Shown here in pieces: positions 11,138-20,121 of a DNA stretch of 64,000 bases. Origin of the DNA: Microbispora siamensis (GTDB lineage: Bacteria; Actinomycetota; Actinomycetes; Streptosporangiales; Streptosporangiaceae); contig NZ_BOOF01000001.1 of NCBI RefSeq assembly GCF_016863095.1, forward strand, positions 124,001 through 188,000. The letters are read 5' to 3'. The number at the start of each line of letters is the position of its first letter. The stretch's first letter is position 1. The notes below the pieces were generated by a model, which ran no database searches, had not been told where the DNA came from, and worked only from the letters and a program-made list of their open reading frames with translations. A program made the position numbers and the translations under genes.

Positions 11138-11833
11138 ATGTCGTTCGTGAAGCGCGCCGTCGGCCGTCTGGTCCACCGGGGCTGGGCCTACGTGCGGGAG
11201 GCGGCGGCGGTGAGCCCGGCCGCACCGGCGGGCTACCGGTTCCGCGCCCTCGGCGAGGGGGCGTGCATCTCCTTCCCCCAAGGCGCGATCTTCGGCGAGC
11301 AGTGGATCGAGATCGGCCCGCACACGCTGGTCGGCGAGCGGGTGTCGATTTCCGCAGGCATGGGCCCCGGCGTCGACCTCGGGCCCGACTCGATCGTGCG
11401 CATCGGCCGGGGCTGCTCGATCGGCAGGGGCAGCCACATCGTCGGCCACCAGTCCATCGACATCGGGGACGACGTCTTCACCGGGCCCTACGTCTACATC
11501 ACCGACCAGAACCACGTGTACGACGACCCCGAGACGCCCATCGGGCGGCAGTGGCCGCGCAACAAGCCGGTCTCCATCGGCTCGGGATCCTGGATCGGGA
11601 CGGGCGCGATCATCCTGCCGGGGACGCGCATCGGCCGCCAGTCGGTTGTCGCCGGCGGCGCCGTGGTGCGCGGGGAGTTCCCGGACCACTCGGTCATCGC
11701 CGGCGTCCCCGCCAAGATCGTCCGGCGCCACTCCCCCGACCTCGGCTGGCACAGCCCCTCGGCCGCCCGCCGCACCTCTCCCCTGCCCACCGACCCCCGC
11801 ACCCGGACCGAGCACGAGTCCCGTACGGCCTGA
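11138..11833 (+). CDS. Left-handed beta-helix (hexapeptide repeat) acyltransferase
   Basis: A 231-residue protein of the LbH acyltransferase superfamily. Imperfect hexapeptides run through the middle (SIVRIGRGCSIGRGSHIVGH), followed by GPYVYITDQNH, with the loop His expected for the catalytic base, and then SGSWIGTGAIILPGTRIG and GEFPDHSVIAGVPAKIV, typical of O-acetyl/acyltransferases. It probably acylates a sugar or polyol using acetyl-CoA. The ATG was chosen because it is the first start after the intergenic region; no strong SD is visible. It is transcribed divergently from pyrG and appears to be a single gene. Confidence 0.85.
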   Translation: MSFVKRAVGRLVHRGWAYVREAAAVSPAAPAGYRFRALGEGACISFPQGAIFGEQWIEIGPHTLVGERVSISAGMGPGVDLGPDSIVRIGRGCSIGRGSHIVGHQSIDIGDDVFTGPYVYITDQNHVYDDPETPIGRQWPRNKPVSIGSGSWIGTGAIILPGTRIGRQSVVAGGAVVRGEFPDHSVIAGVPAKIVRRHSPDLGWHSPSAARRTSPLPTDPRTRTEHESRTA

Positions 11834-11924
11834 CCGAACGCCGGCAACCTCTCCAGCCTCCCGTGACTACGATGGGTGACTCGATTGTCGTGTCGAGTAA
11901 TCGCCCGAGGAGAGGAGGACACGG

Positions 11925-12512
11925 ATGACCGCGGCTTTCCCTGACTGGTTCTATCCCGGTCCGCCGGGCGGATGGACCGCCGACATGCTCGACCATCTTC
12001 CCCCTGACGCCCCCGCGCACGTCGAGTTGATCGATGGCTCCCTCATCATGAGGTCTCCCCAGACGAACTTTCATATGTTGATGGTCAACCTGCTGGTCGA
12101 CCGCGACCGCGGCATTCGGCCGCCAAGTCATCTCGCGGTCGCCAGGGAGATGTCCATAACTCTCGGCCTGCGGCAGCGGCCGGAACCCGACGTCCTCGTC
12201 GTCAAGAAGGAAGCGCTTTCCGATCTACGGAGAACCTCCTACCGTCCCGAGGAGGTCCACCTCGTCGTCGAAGTGGTGTCTCCCGACTCGGAGGAGCGGG
12301 ACCGCACGACCAAGCCGATCAAATACTCCGACGCCGGGATCAGATATCTCTGGCGCGTCGAGCTGGAGGACCAGGAGCCGGTCGCGTACACGTTCGAGCT
12401 GGAGCCGAGCGTGAAGGCGTACGCGCCGACCGGGATCCACCGCAAGCGCCTCACGACCTACGTCGGCTTCGACGTGGACATCGACCTGGACCTGAGCCCG
12501 TTCATCGGCTGA
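11925..12512 (+). CDS. Uma2 family (DUF820) putative endonuclease
   Basis: A 195-residue member of the Uma2/DUF820 group, which has a PD-(D/E)xK nuclease-like fold. The expected acidic residues are seen in QRPEPDVLVV and VHLVVEVVSPDS, followed by Lys in RTTKPIKYSDAGIRYLW. A very strong ribosome-binding site (GAGGAGAGGAGG) precedes the ATG. These genes are abundant in actinomycetes and cyanobacteria, usually as lone genes; a nuclease function is suggested by the fold but not established. Confidence 0.85.
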   Translation: MTAAFPDWFYPGPPGGWTADMLDHLPPDAPAHVELIDGSLIMRSPQTNFHMLMVNLLVDRDRGIRPPSHLAVAREMSITLGLRQRPEPDVLVVKKEALSDLRRTSYRPEEVHLVVEVVSPDSEERDRTTKPIKYSDAGIRYLWRVELEDQEPVAYTFELEPSVKAYAPTGIHRKRLTTYVGFDVDIDLDLSPFIG

Positions 12513-12526
12513 TCCACCCTGTCCGG

Positions 12527-13132
12527 TCAGCCGGGCGGGGCTGCGACCCGGGCGCGGCGGGCCGCCCGGTAGCGCCGCACCCTGCGGATGAGCCGCCAGG
12601 CCACGAACGCCAGCACGGCCAGCGCCGCCACCACCAGGACGGGCAGGAAGATCGCGATCAGGCTCATGCCGAGCGAGCCCACGTCCTCGACCGTGCTGAC
12701 GACCGGCGCGCCCACGCCCGCCGTGGTGGCGTTCACCACCGGCCGCGCCGTGGCCTTGATCACGTGTACGGCGAGGGCGACGGCGATTCCGAGCAGCCAG
12801 CCGACCGCCGGGTGCTCGGCCATCCACGCCGAGTTGTCGATCTTCGCCGCGGCCGCCGTGGCGCTGAAGACCACGCCGCCCGACGCGGGCCGCACCACCG
12901 TCTGGATCATGTCGTTGACGTGGTCGACCACGGGCACCTTGTCGAGGACGAACTCGGCGACCAGCAGCACGGCGACGATCGCGAGGACCCAGGTGTCGGA
13001 CAGCCAGGCGTACTCGGTCGGCAGCCGCACGGCGTCGGTGAGCCGCGCGAGCACGCCGACGAGCAGCAACGGGATGTACGCGTTGAGCCCGGCCGCGGTC
13101 GACAGTCCGAGTCCGGTGAGCGCCGCGAACAT
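12527..13132 (-). CDS. DUF4126 family membrane protein
   Basis: A 201-residue membrane protein beginning MFAALTGLGLSTAAGLNAYIP, the characteristic DUF4126 start. About four to five membrane segments follow, with a basic C-terminal tail (RRVRRYRAARRAR). The start was set here rather than 15 codons upstream because GGAGGAGG lies seven nucleotides before this ATG. The function of the family is unknown. It is convergent with the Uma2 gene, 14 nt apart. Confidence 0.85.
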   Translation of the reverse strand: MFAALTGLGLSTAAGLNAYIPLLLVGVLARLTDAVRLPTEYAWLSDTWVLAIVAVLLVAEFVLDKVPVVDHVNDMIQTVVRPASGGVVFSATAAAAKIDNSAWMAEHPAVGWLLGIAVALAVHVIKATARPVVNATTAGVGAPVVSTVEDVGSLGMSLIAIFLPVLVVAALAVLAFVAWRLIRRVRRYRAARRARVAAPPG

Positions 13133-13318
13133 GAGCAACCTCCTCCGGCCGACGGGACGATCCCGCCTTTCCGTCAACGGACGGCCCCGGCGCCGTGTCC
13201 CTGGTTACTACCGCGAATCGGGCTCGCGACACCTCACGGCATGAGCCGGGCGCGGCAACCGGGCCGACGGCTCGGTTGGCCGCTCTGCCGGCCGTCCGAT
13301 CGGTGCCCGGATGCGCCG

Positions 13319-13684
13319 TCAGCCTGTCGCGGCGGTGAGTCCGTCGATCGCCGCGGGGAGGTCCTCGGCGCGGGCGCCGCGCTTCACCAGCGCGCCAAGG
13401 CGCTGCGCCTGCTCTCTGGTGGGGAGGAAGCCGGTCAGCAACGCGGGCAGAAGCAGTCGTCTGGCGAGCACCTCGGGGGCGGAGATGCCCTCGGGCCGCC
13501 GGACCACCGAGACGTTCACCCGGATGGCGTGCTCGTTGCCCGGCGGCACCCCGGGCCGGTCGGTCTCCCTGGCGGCGTAACGCATGCCGTGTGCCACGTC
13601 GCAGCGCGGGCACCCCGCCCGACGGCCCAGCGGGCCGCCGCAGGACGGGCACCGCCGCAGCGGCTCGCCCACCGCAGGTCGCAT
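13319..13684 (-). CDS. Small zinc-ribbon protein of unknown function
   Basis: A 121-residue protein whose N-terminus carries a four-Cys zinc ribbon (CPSCGGPLGRRAGCPRC). The remainder is a helical region with LARRLLLPALLTGFLP. The ATG follows AGGAGG at five nucleotides, a strong ribosome-binding site. It lies 32 nt downstream of the histidine kinase on the same strand, where a response regulator might be expected but is absent. No specific family was recognised; it could be a small regulatory or adaptor protein. Confidence 0.7.
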   Translation of the reverse strand: MRPAVGEPLRRCPSCGGPLGRRAGCPRCDVAHGMRYAARETDRPGVPPGNEHAIRVNVSVVRRPEGISAPEVLARRLLLPALLTGFLPTREQAQRLGALVKRGARAEDLPAAIDGLTAATG

Positions 13685-13716
13685 GATCACCTCCTGCGGA
13701 CGCCCCCGCGCGTCGC

Positions 13717-15012
13717 TCATCGGCCGGTATTGGCGGGCGGCCGGCGCGCGAACCAGGTGTTCCTCCTGGGCTTGACGGCGGTTTCCCGGGGCGCGGCGGT
13801 CCGCTCCGCCACGGCTCCCGCCGTTCCCGCCAGCGGCAGCGTCAGAACGAAACGGGCGCCTACCGGCGAGTCCTCGATCCGCAGGGTGCCCTTGTGGGCG
13901 CGGGCGATGTCGCGAGAGATGGCGAGGCCGAGTCCGCTGCCGCCGGAATCCCGGCGACGCGCCTCGTCCAGGCGAACAAAACGCTCGAAGACCCGCTCGC
14001 GGTCCGCAGGGGCGATGCCCGCCCCGTCGTCGGTAACCGCCACGAGAGCCTGGCCGCCCACGGAGTCGACCGTTACCGTGACGGCGCTGACCGCATGCCG
14101 CCGCGCGTTGCTCAAGAGATTGCCGACCACTCGGGCCAGTTGGATCCGGGAGCCGCGGACTCGCACGTCGCCGGCCGCCCGAACGCGCACCGGCACCCCG
14201 GGGCCGAGGGCCGACACCTCCTCCGTCACCAGCGCACCGAGCTCTATCGACTCCGGCGCCGCCGCGTCGGCGCCGCGCAGCCTGGTCAGCAGCAACAGGT
14301 CGTCGACGATCGCCTCGAGCCGGCCGGTGGCCCGCAAGGCTCCCTGGATGGTGTCGCGCGGGTCGACATCGTCGGGATAGAGGAGAGCCTCCTCCAGTCG
14401 TGCCCGCAGGCCGGCGATCGGCGTCCTGAGCTCGTGGGAGGTGGTGGAGGCGAACTGACGCTCCCGCTCGACCGGGCGAAGGGTCCGGCCCACGGCCCAC
14501 CACGTCATCCAGGCCACCGAAACCAAGATCAGAGCACCGCCCGCGGCGATGACGTACTCCAGATTGTGCGTGGCCAGGAGGGACGGCTGCGCCGTGCCGG
14601 CGTAGACGACCGGCGAGTCCGCCGCGGGAGAGACCCGATTGGCCATGAGCATGACACACCGGTCCTGCGCGGAGCACTCCGTGCGCTCTTGAAGGCGATC
14701 GTCGGCTGGAGGCCGCAGCGTGCTGAGCGGCCCCATGCCCGCGGCCTGCAGGCTGGAGTCGACGACCCTCCCGCGGGCATCCACGAGCTGGACGAGGGTG
14801 ATGTCGGTGAATGTGGGGATCGGACGGGGCACGGCGCCGTTGCGCGCCGCCGCGCTCCACCGTGCGGCGACCTGCTCGGCCGAGAAGAAGACGTCGTTCT
14901 GGATTCTGTAGCGGATCGCCAGGTCGAGGCCGACGCCTCCCACGACCAGAGCAAACAGCAAGAGCCCTGCCGCGGCGATCGTGGAGCGCGCCTTTATGGA
15001 GTGCGGGTTCAC
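13717..15012 (-). CDS. Sensor histidine kinase with collapsed HAMP region
   Basis: A 431-residue membrane kinase. TM1 is near residues 11-33, an extracytoplasmic sensor of ~115 residues follows, and TM2 is near 152-174. The H-box FASTTSHELRTP contains His193, and the N (RVVGNLLSNARRH), G1 (DDGAGIAP) and G2 (GSGLGLAI) boxes are intact. Between TM2 and the H-box there is only WWAVGRTLRPVERERQ, so the second HAMP helix and connector found in relatives are missing. GTG start with GGGAGGGG upstream. No response regulator gene is adjacent; the partner must be elsewhere. Confidence 0.9.
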   Translation of the reverse strand: MNPHSIKARSTIAAAGLLLFALVVGGVGLDLAIRYRIQNDVFFSAEQVAARWSAAARNGAVPRPIPTFTDITLVQLVDARGRVVDSSLQAAGMGPLSTLRPPADDRLQERTECSAQDRCVMLMANRVSPAADSPVVYAGTAQPSLLATHNLEYVIAAGGALILVSVAWMTWWAVGRTLRPVERERQFASTTSHELRTPIAGLRARLEEALLYPDDVDPRDTIQGALRATGRLEAIVDDLLLLTRLRGADAAAPESIELGALVTEEVSALGPGVPVRVRAAGDVRVRGSRIQLARVVGNLLSNARRHAVSAVTVTVDSVGGQALVAVTDDGAGIAPADRERVFERFVRLDEARRRDSGGSGLGLAISRDIARAHKGTLRIEDSPVGARFVLTLPLAGTAGAVAERTAAPRETAVKPRRNTWFARRPPANTGR

Positions 15013-15062
15013 ATCCGGTTTCCCCTCCCTCGTAGCGGCGGACGGTTTCTGCTTCGGGACGA

Positions 15063-15545
15063 TCAGTTCTGCGCGTACCAGCGCCGGATCGCCTCACCCG
15101 CCTGGGGCGCACGACGGTCCGCCGCGGCCCGCACGTCGGCCAGAGTCTGCGCGGCCAGCGCCCGCCGCCACGCCAACTCGGCCTTGCGCATCGCGGTCGA
15201 GACCGCGCACGGGGCGCGGAACTGCCACTCCGGCCTCGCCGCCCCGGCCCCGCGCCGTCGGATCTCCGTGCACTGGAACGCCTCGGCAGGTCCTTCGATC
15301 GCCGTCACGACGTCCATGACCGTGATCTCCTCCAGGGGCCGGGCCAGCCGGAACCCGCCCCTCACCCCCGGAGTGGATGTCATGATCCCCGCCTTGGCCA
15401 GCGCCTGAAGCTGCTTGTTGAGGTATGCGGGCGGCAACTCGAACCCGGCGGCGAGCTTCGCCGTCGAAACCGGCACCTCGTTGCCGAGCCATGCCAGCGT
15501 CAGGCAACAGTGCATCGCCCACTCGACGCCCTCGCTCATCCGCAT
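15063..15545 (-). CDS. Rrf2 family transcriptional regulator
   Basis: A 160-residue winged-helix regulator starting MRMSEGVEWAMHCCLTLAWL, followed by the Rrf2 core (GVRGGFRLARPLEEITVMDVV). Iron-sulphur members usually have three clustered Cys in the C-terminal half; here only two are seen there (FQCTEIRRRG and RAPCAVS), so cluster binding is uncertain. The second ATG, six nucleotides in, is an alternative start with better SD spacing. A perfect 7-7-7 inverted repeat lies immediately upstream of the start, suggesting autoregulation. The kinase gene follows 50 nt downstream on the same strand. Confidence 0.88.
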   Translation of the reverse strand: MRMSEGVEWAMHCCLTLAWLGNEVPVSTAKLAAGFELPPAYLNKQLQALAKAGIMTSTPGVRGGFRLARPLEEITVMDVVTAIEGPAEAFQCTEIRRRGAGAARPEWQFRAPCAVSTAMRKAELAWRRALAAQTLADVRAAADRRAPQAGEAIRRWYAQN

Positions 15546-15547
15546 AA

Positions 15548-15568
15548 CCTGGATACTACACATCCAGG
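15548..15568. promoter_or_regulatory. Inverted repeat, probable Rrf2 operator
   Basis: CCTGGAT (15548-15554) and ATCCAGG (15562-15568) form a perfect inverted repeat with a 7-nt spacer, ending two nucleotides before the rrf2-like start codon. Its length and position suit a homodimeric winged-helix regulator repressing its own gene. Binding is inferred. Confidence 0.55.
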
Positions 15569-15738
15569 ATTGGCGCCGGGAACCGTTGTGCCTGGTCAGA
15601 AGTGGTGCCGCCGCAGTGCGATCAGCCGTGTGGGAGGGAACCGGGTGAGGGCGTAGCGGCCGACGAGCGCGGCCGGAAGTCCCGGCTCCACGGGCGCGGA
15701 GCCCTCGTGAGCGGCGTGAGGACGAGCGCGAGGGCCGG

Positions 15739-15762
15739 CTCCGGCCGGCTCTCGGGCCGGAG
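15739..15762 (-). terminator. Hairpin after lipoprotein gene
   Basis: CTCCGGCC (15739-15746) pairs with GGCCGGAG (15755-15762) around an 8-nt loop, seven nucleotides past the stop of the lipoprotein gene. There is no obvious U-tract. Confidence 0.45.
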
Positions 15763-15768
15763 CGCGGG

Positions 15769-16317
15769 TCAGCCGCCTTGACGGGTGGCGGGCTTGAGCA
15801 CCAGCACGGCGGTGTCACCCGCGACCTGTGCGAGCCGCAGGTCGACGTCGCCGATGCGGCCCGGCCTGCTCGTGCTGATCGTCACCGCTCCCCTGACCCG
15901 GCAGCGGTCGTTGTAACAGCTCCGGCTGATGCTGATGTTCACACCGTCGACGACCGTCGAGGTGCCGGTGAAGGCGAGCCTGACGGCGTCTCCCCGCAGG
16001 CCCACCACGGTGATCTCGTCCACGCCCAGCCTCGGGTCGATCGGGATGGCGTCCCCCTCACGCACCCGCGCCTCGCAGTCGCCGTCCCGGCACCCGGCGA
16101 GGTCGGTCGGCGTCGCCGACGGGCTGGGCACCGGCGCCGGCGTGGGCGTCGCGGACGGACTGGGCGAGACCGGGGCGAGAGTGACCGACCGGCTCACCGG
16201 CACCGCGGCGAACGACCGCGCCGGAGCCTCGCCGCAGCCGGCGAGGAGCGCGGTCACCGACCCGGCGGCGAGCACGAGGCGAGCGTAAGGGCTGGACGCG
16301 ATGGTCGTCGTACGCAT
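15769..16317 (-). CDS. Putative lipoprotein of unknown function
   Basis: A 182-residue exported lipoprotein: the signal region ends in the lipobox LLAGC, and a Ser/Pro/Thr-rich spacer follows (SPSPSATPTPAPVPS). The C-terminal ~100 residues contain four Cys in two short pairs (CRDGDC and CYNDRC) that could form disulphides. The start ATG has GGGGA upstream; an earlier in-frame start would give an N-terminus unlike a signal peptide. No homologous family was recognised. Confidence 0.75.
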   Translation of the reverse strand: MRTTTIASSPYARLVLAAGSVTALLAGCGEAPARSFAAVPVSRSVTLAPVSPSPSATPTPAPVPSPSATPTDLAGCRDGDCEARVREGDAIPIDPRLGVDEITVVGLRGDAVRLAFTGTSTVVDGVNISISRSCYNDRCRVRGAVTISTSRPGRIGDVDLRLAQVAGDTAVLVLKPATRQGG

Positions 16318-16734
16318 TGTTTCCCCGATTGCCAGAGACGGATTCGCCCGGCGGGAGCCGCTCGAATAAGCGGCTCCCCTGACGCGTGAACGTGAATCCA
16401 CGCGCCGACGAATGCCTTCCCCACATCAGGCCAGGTCAACCGCGCTCGAATCCCGAACCCCGCTCATTTCCGCACAGCCGCCGGCGTTTCCGGAGGGGTA
16501 ATACCGCGAAAATCACACCGATTTCCGCATTTCACCCACCAGCGGTTCTCGCGCACAATTCACCGGAAGCCGCCGAATTCGAAATCCTGCGGCGCGGTTC
16601 TGCCGCAGGCGGGCGCCGGCCCATGGCGATGCCGCCCGTGCGGCTCGCCCCGGGCCGTCAGCATCGTCCCCGGCCGTTACGGCGTAGCACAAGGTCACCG
16701 GTCACCGCGCCGTCGCCGCACGGTCGTCGCACCG
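16318..16734. other. 417-bp intergenic region with one stem-loop
   Basis: No convincing gene is seen. The sequence is visibly richer in A/T than its surroundings between about 16400 and 16580. A perfect 8-bp stem (CCTGCGGC at 16586-16593, GCCGCAGG at 16602-16609) encloses an 8-nt loop and may be a terminator for uvrB. The lipoprotein promoter must lie in the left part. A 130-codon plus-strand frame here was rejected as non-coding. Confidence 0.5.
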
Positions 16735-18846
16735 TCACTTCACGCCGGCCTCGCGCATGTCGCGGACCTCCCGCTTGAGCTCCTTGATCTCGTCGCGCAA
16801 CCGGGCCGCCACCTCGAACTGCAGGTCGGCGGCGGCGTTGTGCATCTGCTCGGTCAGCGACTCGATCAGCGACTCCAGCTGGGCACGCGGCATCTCCCCC
16901 GCGATCGCCTTGGCGTGCTGGCCCGCGCCGCGGGACGCGAGGCCCGGCACCGGCGCCTTGCCGCGCGACTGCTGCCGCCCGGCGCCGCCGAGAAGCTGCG
17001 CGGTGTCGGCGTCCTCGCGGACGAGGCTGTCCAGGATGTCGGCGATCTTCTTGCGCAGCGGCTGCGGGTCGATGCCGTGCGCCTCGTTGTAGGCGATCTG
17101 CTTGGCCCGGCGCCGGTTGGTCTCCTCGATCGCCCGCTCCATGCTGGGCGTGATCTTGTCGGCGTACATGTGAACCTGGCCGGACACGTTGCGGGCCGCG
17201 CGGCCGATCGTCTGGATGAGCGAGGTCTCCGAGCGCAGGAAGCCCTCCTTGTCGGCGTCGAGGATCGACACCAGCGACACCTCGGGCAGGTCGAGGCCCT
17301 CACGCAGCAGGTTGATGCCGACGAGCACGTCGAACTCGCCCATGCGCAGCTCGCGCAGCAGCTCGATGCGGCGCAGCGTGTCGACCTCGCTGTGCAGGTA
17401 GCGGACCCGGATGCCGTTGTCGAGCAGGTAGTCGGTGAGGTCCTCGGCCATCTTCTTGGTCAGCGTGGTGACCAGGACCCGCTCGTCCCGCTCCGCCCGG
17501 ACCCTGATCTCCTCCATGAGGTCGTCGATCTGGCCCTTGGTGGGCTTGATGATCACCTCGGGGTCCACCAGACCGGTGGGGCGGATGACCTGCTCCACCA
17601 CCTCGCCCTTGCTGCGGCCCAGCTCGTACGGCCCCGGCGTGGCGGACAGGTAGACGGTCTGCCCGATGCGCTCCAGGAACTCCTCCCACTTGAGCGGGCG
17701 GTTGTCCATCGCCGACGGCAGGCGGAACCCGTGGTCGACCAGCGTCCGCTTGCGCGAGGCGTCGCCCTCGTACATCGCGCCGATCTGGGGGACGGTCTGG
17801 TGCGACTCGTCCAGCACGAGCAGGAAGTCGTCGGGGAAGAAGTCGAGCAGCGTGTGCGGCGGGCTGCCCGCCTCGCGGCCGTCGATGTGCCGCGAGTAGT
17901 TCTCGATCCCGGCGCAGGTGCCGACCTGGCGCATCATCTCGATGTCATAGGTGGTGCGCATGCGCAGCCGCTGGGCCTCCAGCAGCTTGCCCTGCCGCTC
18001 CAGGTCGGCGAGCCGCTCGGCGAGCTCCGCCTCGATGCCGGCGATGGCCCGCTCCATCCGCTCGGGACCGGCCACGTAGTGGGAGGCGGGGAAGATGTGC
18101 AGCTCGTCGTCCTCGCCGACGACCTCGCCGGTCAGCGGGTGCAGCGTCGCCAGCTTCTCGATCTCGTCGCCGAACATCTCGATGCGGACGGCCAGCTCCT
18201 GGTAGACCGGGATGACCTCGACCGTGTCGCCGCGCACCCGGAACGTGCCCCGGGTGAAGGACAGGTCGTTGCGGGTGTACTGCATGTCGACCAGCCGCCG
18301 CAGCAACTGGTCGCGCTCGATCTGCTGGCCGACCTTGAGCCCGACCATCCGGTCGACGTACTCCTGCGGGGTGCCCAGGCCGTAGATGCAGGAGACGGAG
18401 GCGACCACCACCACGTCGCGGCGCGACACCAGCGACCAGGTCGCCGAGTGGCGCAGCCGCTCGACCTCCTCGTTGATCGAGGAGTCCTTCTCGATGTAGG
18501 TGTCGCTCTGCGGGACGTACGCCTCGGGCTGGTAGTAGTCGTAGTACGACACGAAGTATTCGACCGCGTTGTTCGGCAGCATCTCGCGCAGTTCGTTGGC
18601 GAACTGGGCGGCGAGCGTCTTGTTCGGCTGCATCACCAGCGTCGGGCGTTGCACCCGCTCGATGAGCCACGCCACCGTCGCGGTCTTGCCGGTGCCGGTC
18701 GCGCCGAGCAGGACCGTGTCCTTCTCCCCGGCCCTGACCCGGCGCTCCAGCTCCGCGATCGCCGTGGGCTGGTCGCCGGACGGCGTCATGTCGGTGACGA
18801 CCTGGAAGGGCGCGACCTTCCGCTTCAGGTCCGTCATGGATGTCAT
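16735..18846 (-). CDS. uvrB: Excinuclease ABC subunit B
   Basis: A 703-residue nucleotide-excision-repair helicase-like subunit that verifies damage delivered by UvrA and recruits UvrC. Walker A is [11 protein letters not shown]; the strand-separating beta-hairpin is seen as [14 protein letters not shown]; helicase motifs [24 protein letters not shown] and QTIGRAARN are intact. The C-terminal ~50 residues are the UVR motif that binds UvrC. Two Met codons (18846 and 18837) are possible starts. uvrA and uvrC are not in the window. Confidence 0.97.
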   Translation of the reverse strand: MTSMTDLKRKVAPFQVVTDMTPSGDQPTAIAELERRVRAGEKDTVLLGATGTGKTATVAWLIERVQRPTLVMQPNKTLAAQFANELREMLPNNAVEYFVSYYDYYQPEAYVPQSDTYIEKDSSINEEVERLRHSATWSLVSRRDVVVVASVSCIYGLGTPQEYVDRMVGLKVGQQIERDQLLRRLVDMQYTRNDLSFTRGTFRVRGDTVEVIPVYQELAVRIEMFGDEIEKLATLHPLTGEVVGEDDELHIFPASHYVAGPERMERAIAGIEAELAERLADLERQGKLLEAQRLRMRTTYDIEMMRQVGTCAGIENYSRHIDGREAGSPPHTLLDFFPDDFLLVLDESHQTVPQIGAMYEGDASRKRTLVDHGFRLPSAMDNRPLKWEEFLERIGQTVYLSATPGPYELGRSKGEVVEQVIRPTGLVDPEVIIKPTKGQIDDLMEEIRVRAERDERVLVTTLTKKMAEDLTDYLLDNGIRVRYLHSEVDTLRRIELLRELRMGEFDVLVGINLLREGLDLPEVSLVSILDADKEGFLRSETSLIQTIGRAARNVSGQVHMYADKITPSMERAIEETNRRRAKQIAYNEAHGIDPQPLRKKIADILDSLVREDADTAQLLGGAGRQQSRGKAPVPGLASRGAGQHAKAIAGEMPRAQLESLIESLTEQMHNAAADLQFEVAARLRDEIKELKREVRDMREAGVK

Positions 18847-19083
18847 CGGCCGCTCAGCTCCTCACTCGCCCCGTCCACCGGTGCGGGCGGCCACACAGAC
18901 GCGCGCCCGCTCCGGTTCACCTCCATAACCTACGCTCGGCGACCGACAATTCCGGCCCCGATGCCCGCTCCGTTCATCGCTTCCTGGCCGCCGCGCCCTG
19001 GTCGGCGAACCCTTTGCCGGACCATGACCCTGTCGTTACGATCGAGTCGGGGGCCGACACTGACGGGATGGCGGGGCTGACCT

Positions 19084-20121
19084 ATGGCGGGGTTGCGGAG
19101 TGCCGTCGGCCGGTCGCTCGCGTGGGCGGCCAAGAACGTCGACGGGGCCATCGCCCTCGTGCTGGCCGTGGCGGTGGGCGTGCTCGGCGTGCTGCCCGAC
19201 AAGGTGATCCCCGACGAGGTGAAGTCGCAACTGGTCAGCGGCACCACGCTGGTCGTCCTGGCCCTGGTCGCGACCGCGCTGCTGCGTGACCGGGTCCGGC
19301 AGGAGCCCGTCGAGGAGGCCATGCACGCCACCTCCGGCGTCCTCGCGCGGCTGCCCGAGCGCCTGGACCGCCTCGACGAACTGGAGGACCTGGTCGCGGG
19401 CACCCGCCGGGCTTTGGAGGACATGGCGGTCATCCGCATCCTGGGCAGCCAGCACGAGATCGCGCAGGCGCACGCGGACGCCCGGAGGGGCACCGACCGC
19501 TGGACGTTCAAGGGCGGCACCGGCACCTACATGCGCGCCGTCACGCTGCCCGAGTGCGTGGCCGCCGCGCGGCGCGAGAAGCGGCACCTCACGGTACGCC
19601 TGGAGATCATCGACCCGACGGACGAGGCGGTGTGCGAGAGCTACGCGCACTACCGCAGGTCGCTGTCGGACCGCCCGGATGGCACCGGTGAGCTGTGGAC
19701 GACCGACCGGGCCAGGAAGGAGTCGTACGCGAGCGTCCTGGCCGCGTTCTGGTATCGCCAGCGGTACGGCCTGCTCGACATCGCGGTGGGGCTCACGCCG
19801 GTCATGACGACCTTCCGCTGGGACATGTCCGGCCGCTCCCTGATCATGACGTCCGAGGACCCCAACCGGGCCATCATCGCCTTCAGCGGCTCGTTCTTCT
19901 ACGAGAGCTGCGGCACCGAGCTGCGCACGAGCTTCGAGCAGGCCCGCCGCGTGGCGATCGACCGCTACCGGTCGGTGCCGCTGAGCGACGAGCCGACCGT
20001 CGAGGAGGTCCGCAGGCTGTTCGACCGCGTCGACCTCCCCCTGCCCAAGTCGTTCACCGACCGCGACGTGGTCGAGGTCACCCGCAAGGCGCTGCGCGCC
20101 AAGGATCCGTACGCGCCATGA
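19084..20121 (+). CDS. Two-TM protein with soluble C-terminal domain, unknown
   Basis: 345 residues. Two hydrophobic segments near residues 22-38 and 56-70 are followed by a probable coiled coil (PERLDRLDELEDLVAG) and then a ~230-residue soluble domain with WTFKGGTGTYMRAVTLPE and later AIIAFSGSFFYESCG. The soluble part has the look of a phospholipase-D-like fold without HKD motifs, but this is a guess. Two N-terminal TMs plus a cytosolic domain is the layout of several bacterial conflict-system effectors. It is the first gene of a tightly overlapping operon; the next gene's ATG overlaps its stop (ATGA). Confidence 0.75.
   Translation: MAGLRSAVGRSLAWAAKNVDGAIALVLAVAVGVLGVLPDKVIPDEVKSQLVSGTTLVVLALVATALLRDRVRQEPVEEAMHATSGVLARLPERLDRLDELEDLVAGTRRALEDMAVIRILGSQHEIAQAHADARRGTDRWTFKGGTGTYMRAVTLPECVAAARREKRHLTVRLEIIDPTDEAVCESYAHYRRSLSDRPDGTGELWTTDRARKESYASVLAAFWYRQRYGLLDIAVGLTPVMTTFRWDMSGRSLIMTSEDPNRAIIAFSGSFFYESCGTELRTSFEQARRVAIDRYRSVPLSDEPTVEEVRRLFDRVDLPLPKSFTDRDVVEVTRKALRAKDPYAP

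Noticed and set aside
16386..16778. A 130-codon plus-strand frame in the uvrB/lipoprotein gap
   Set aside because: Arg/Pro/Ser-rich composition, no SD, no motif, and it runs into the 3' end of uvrB.
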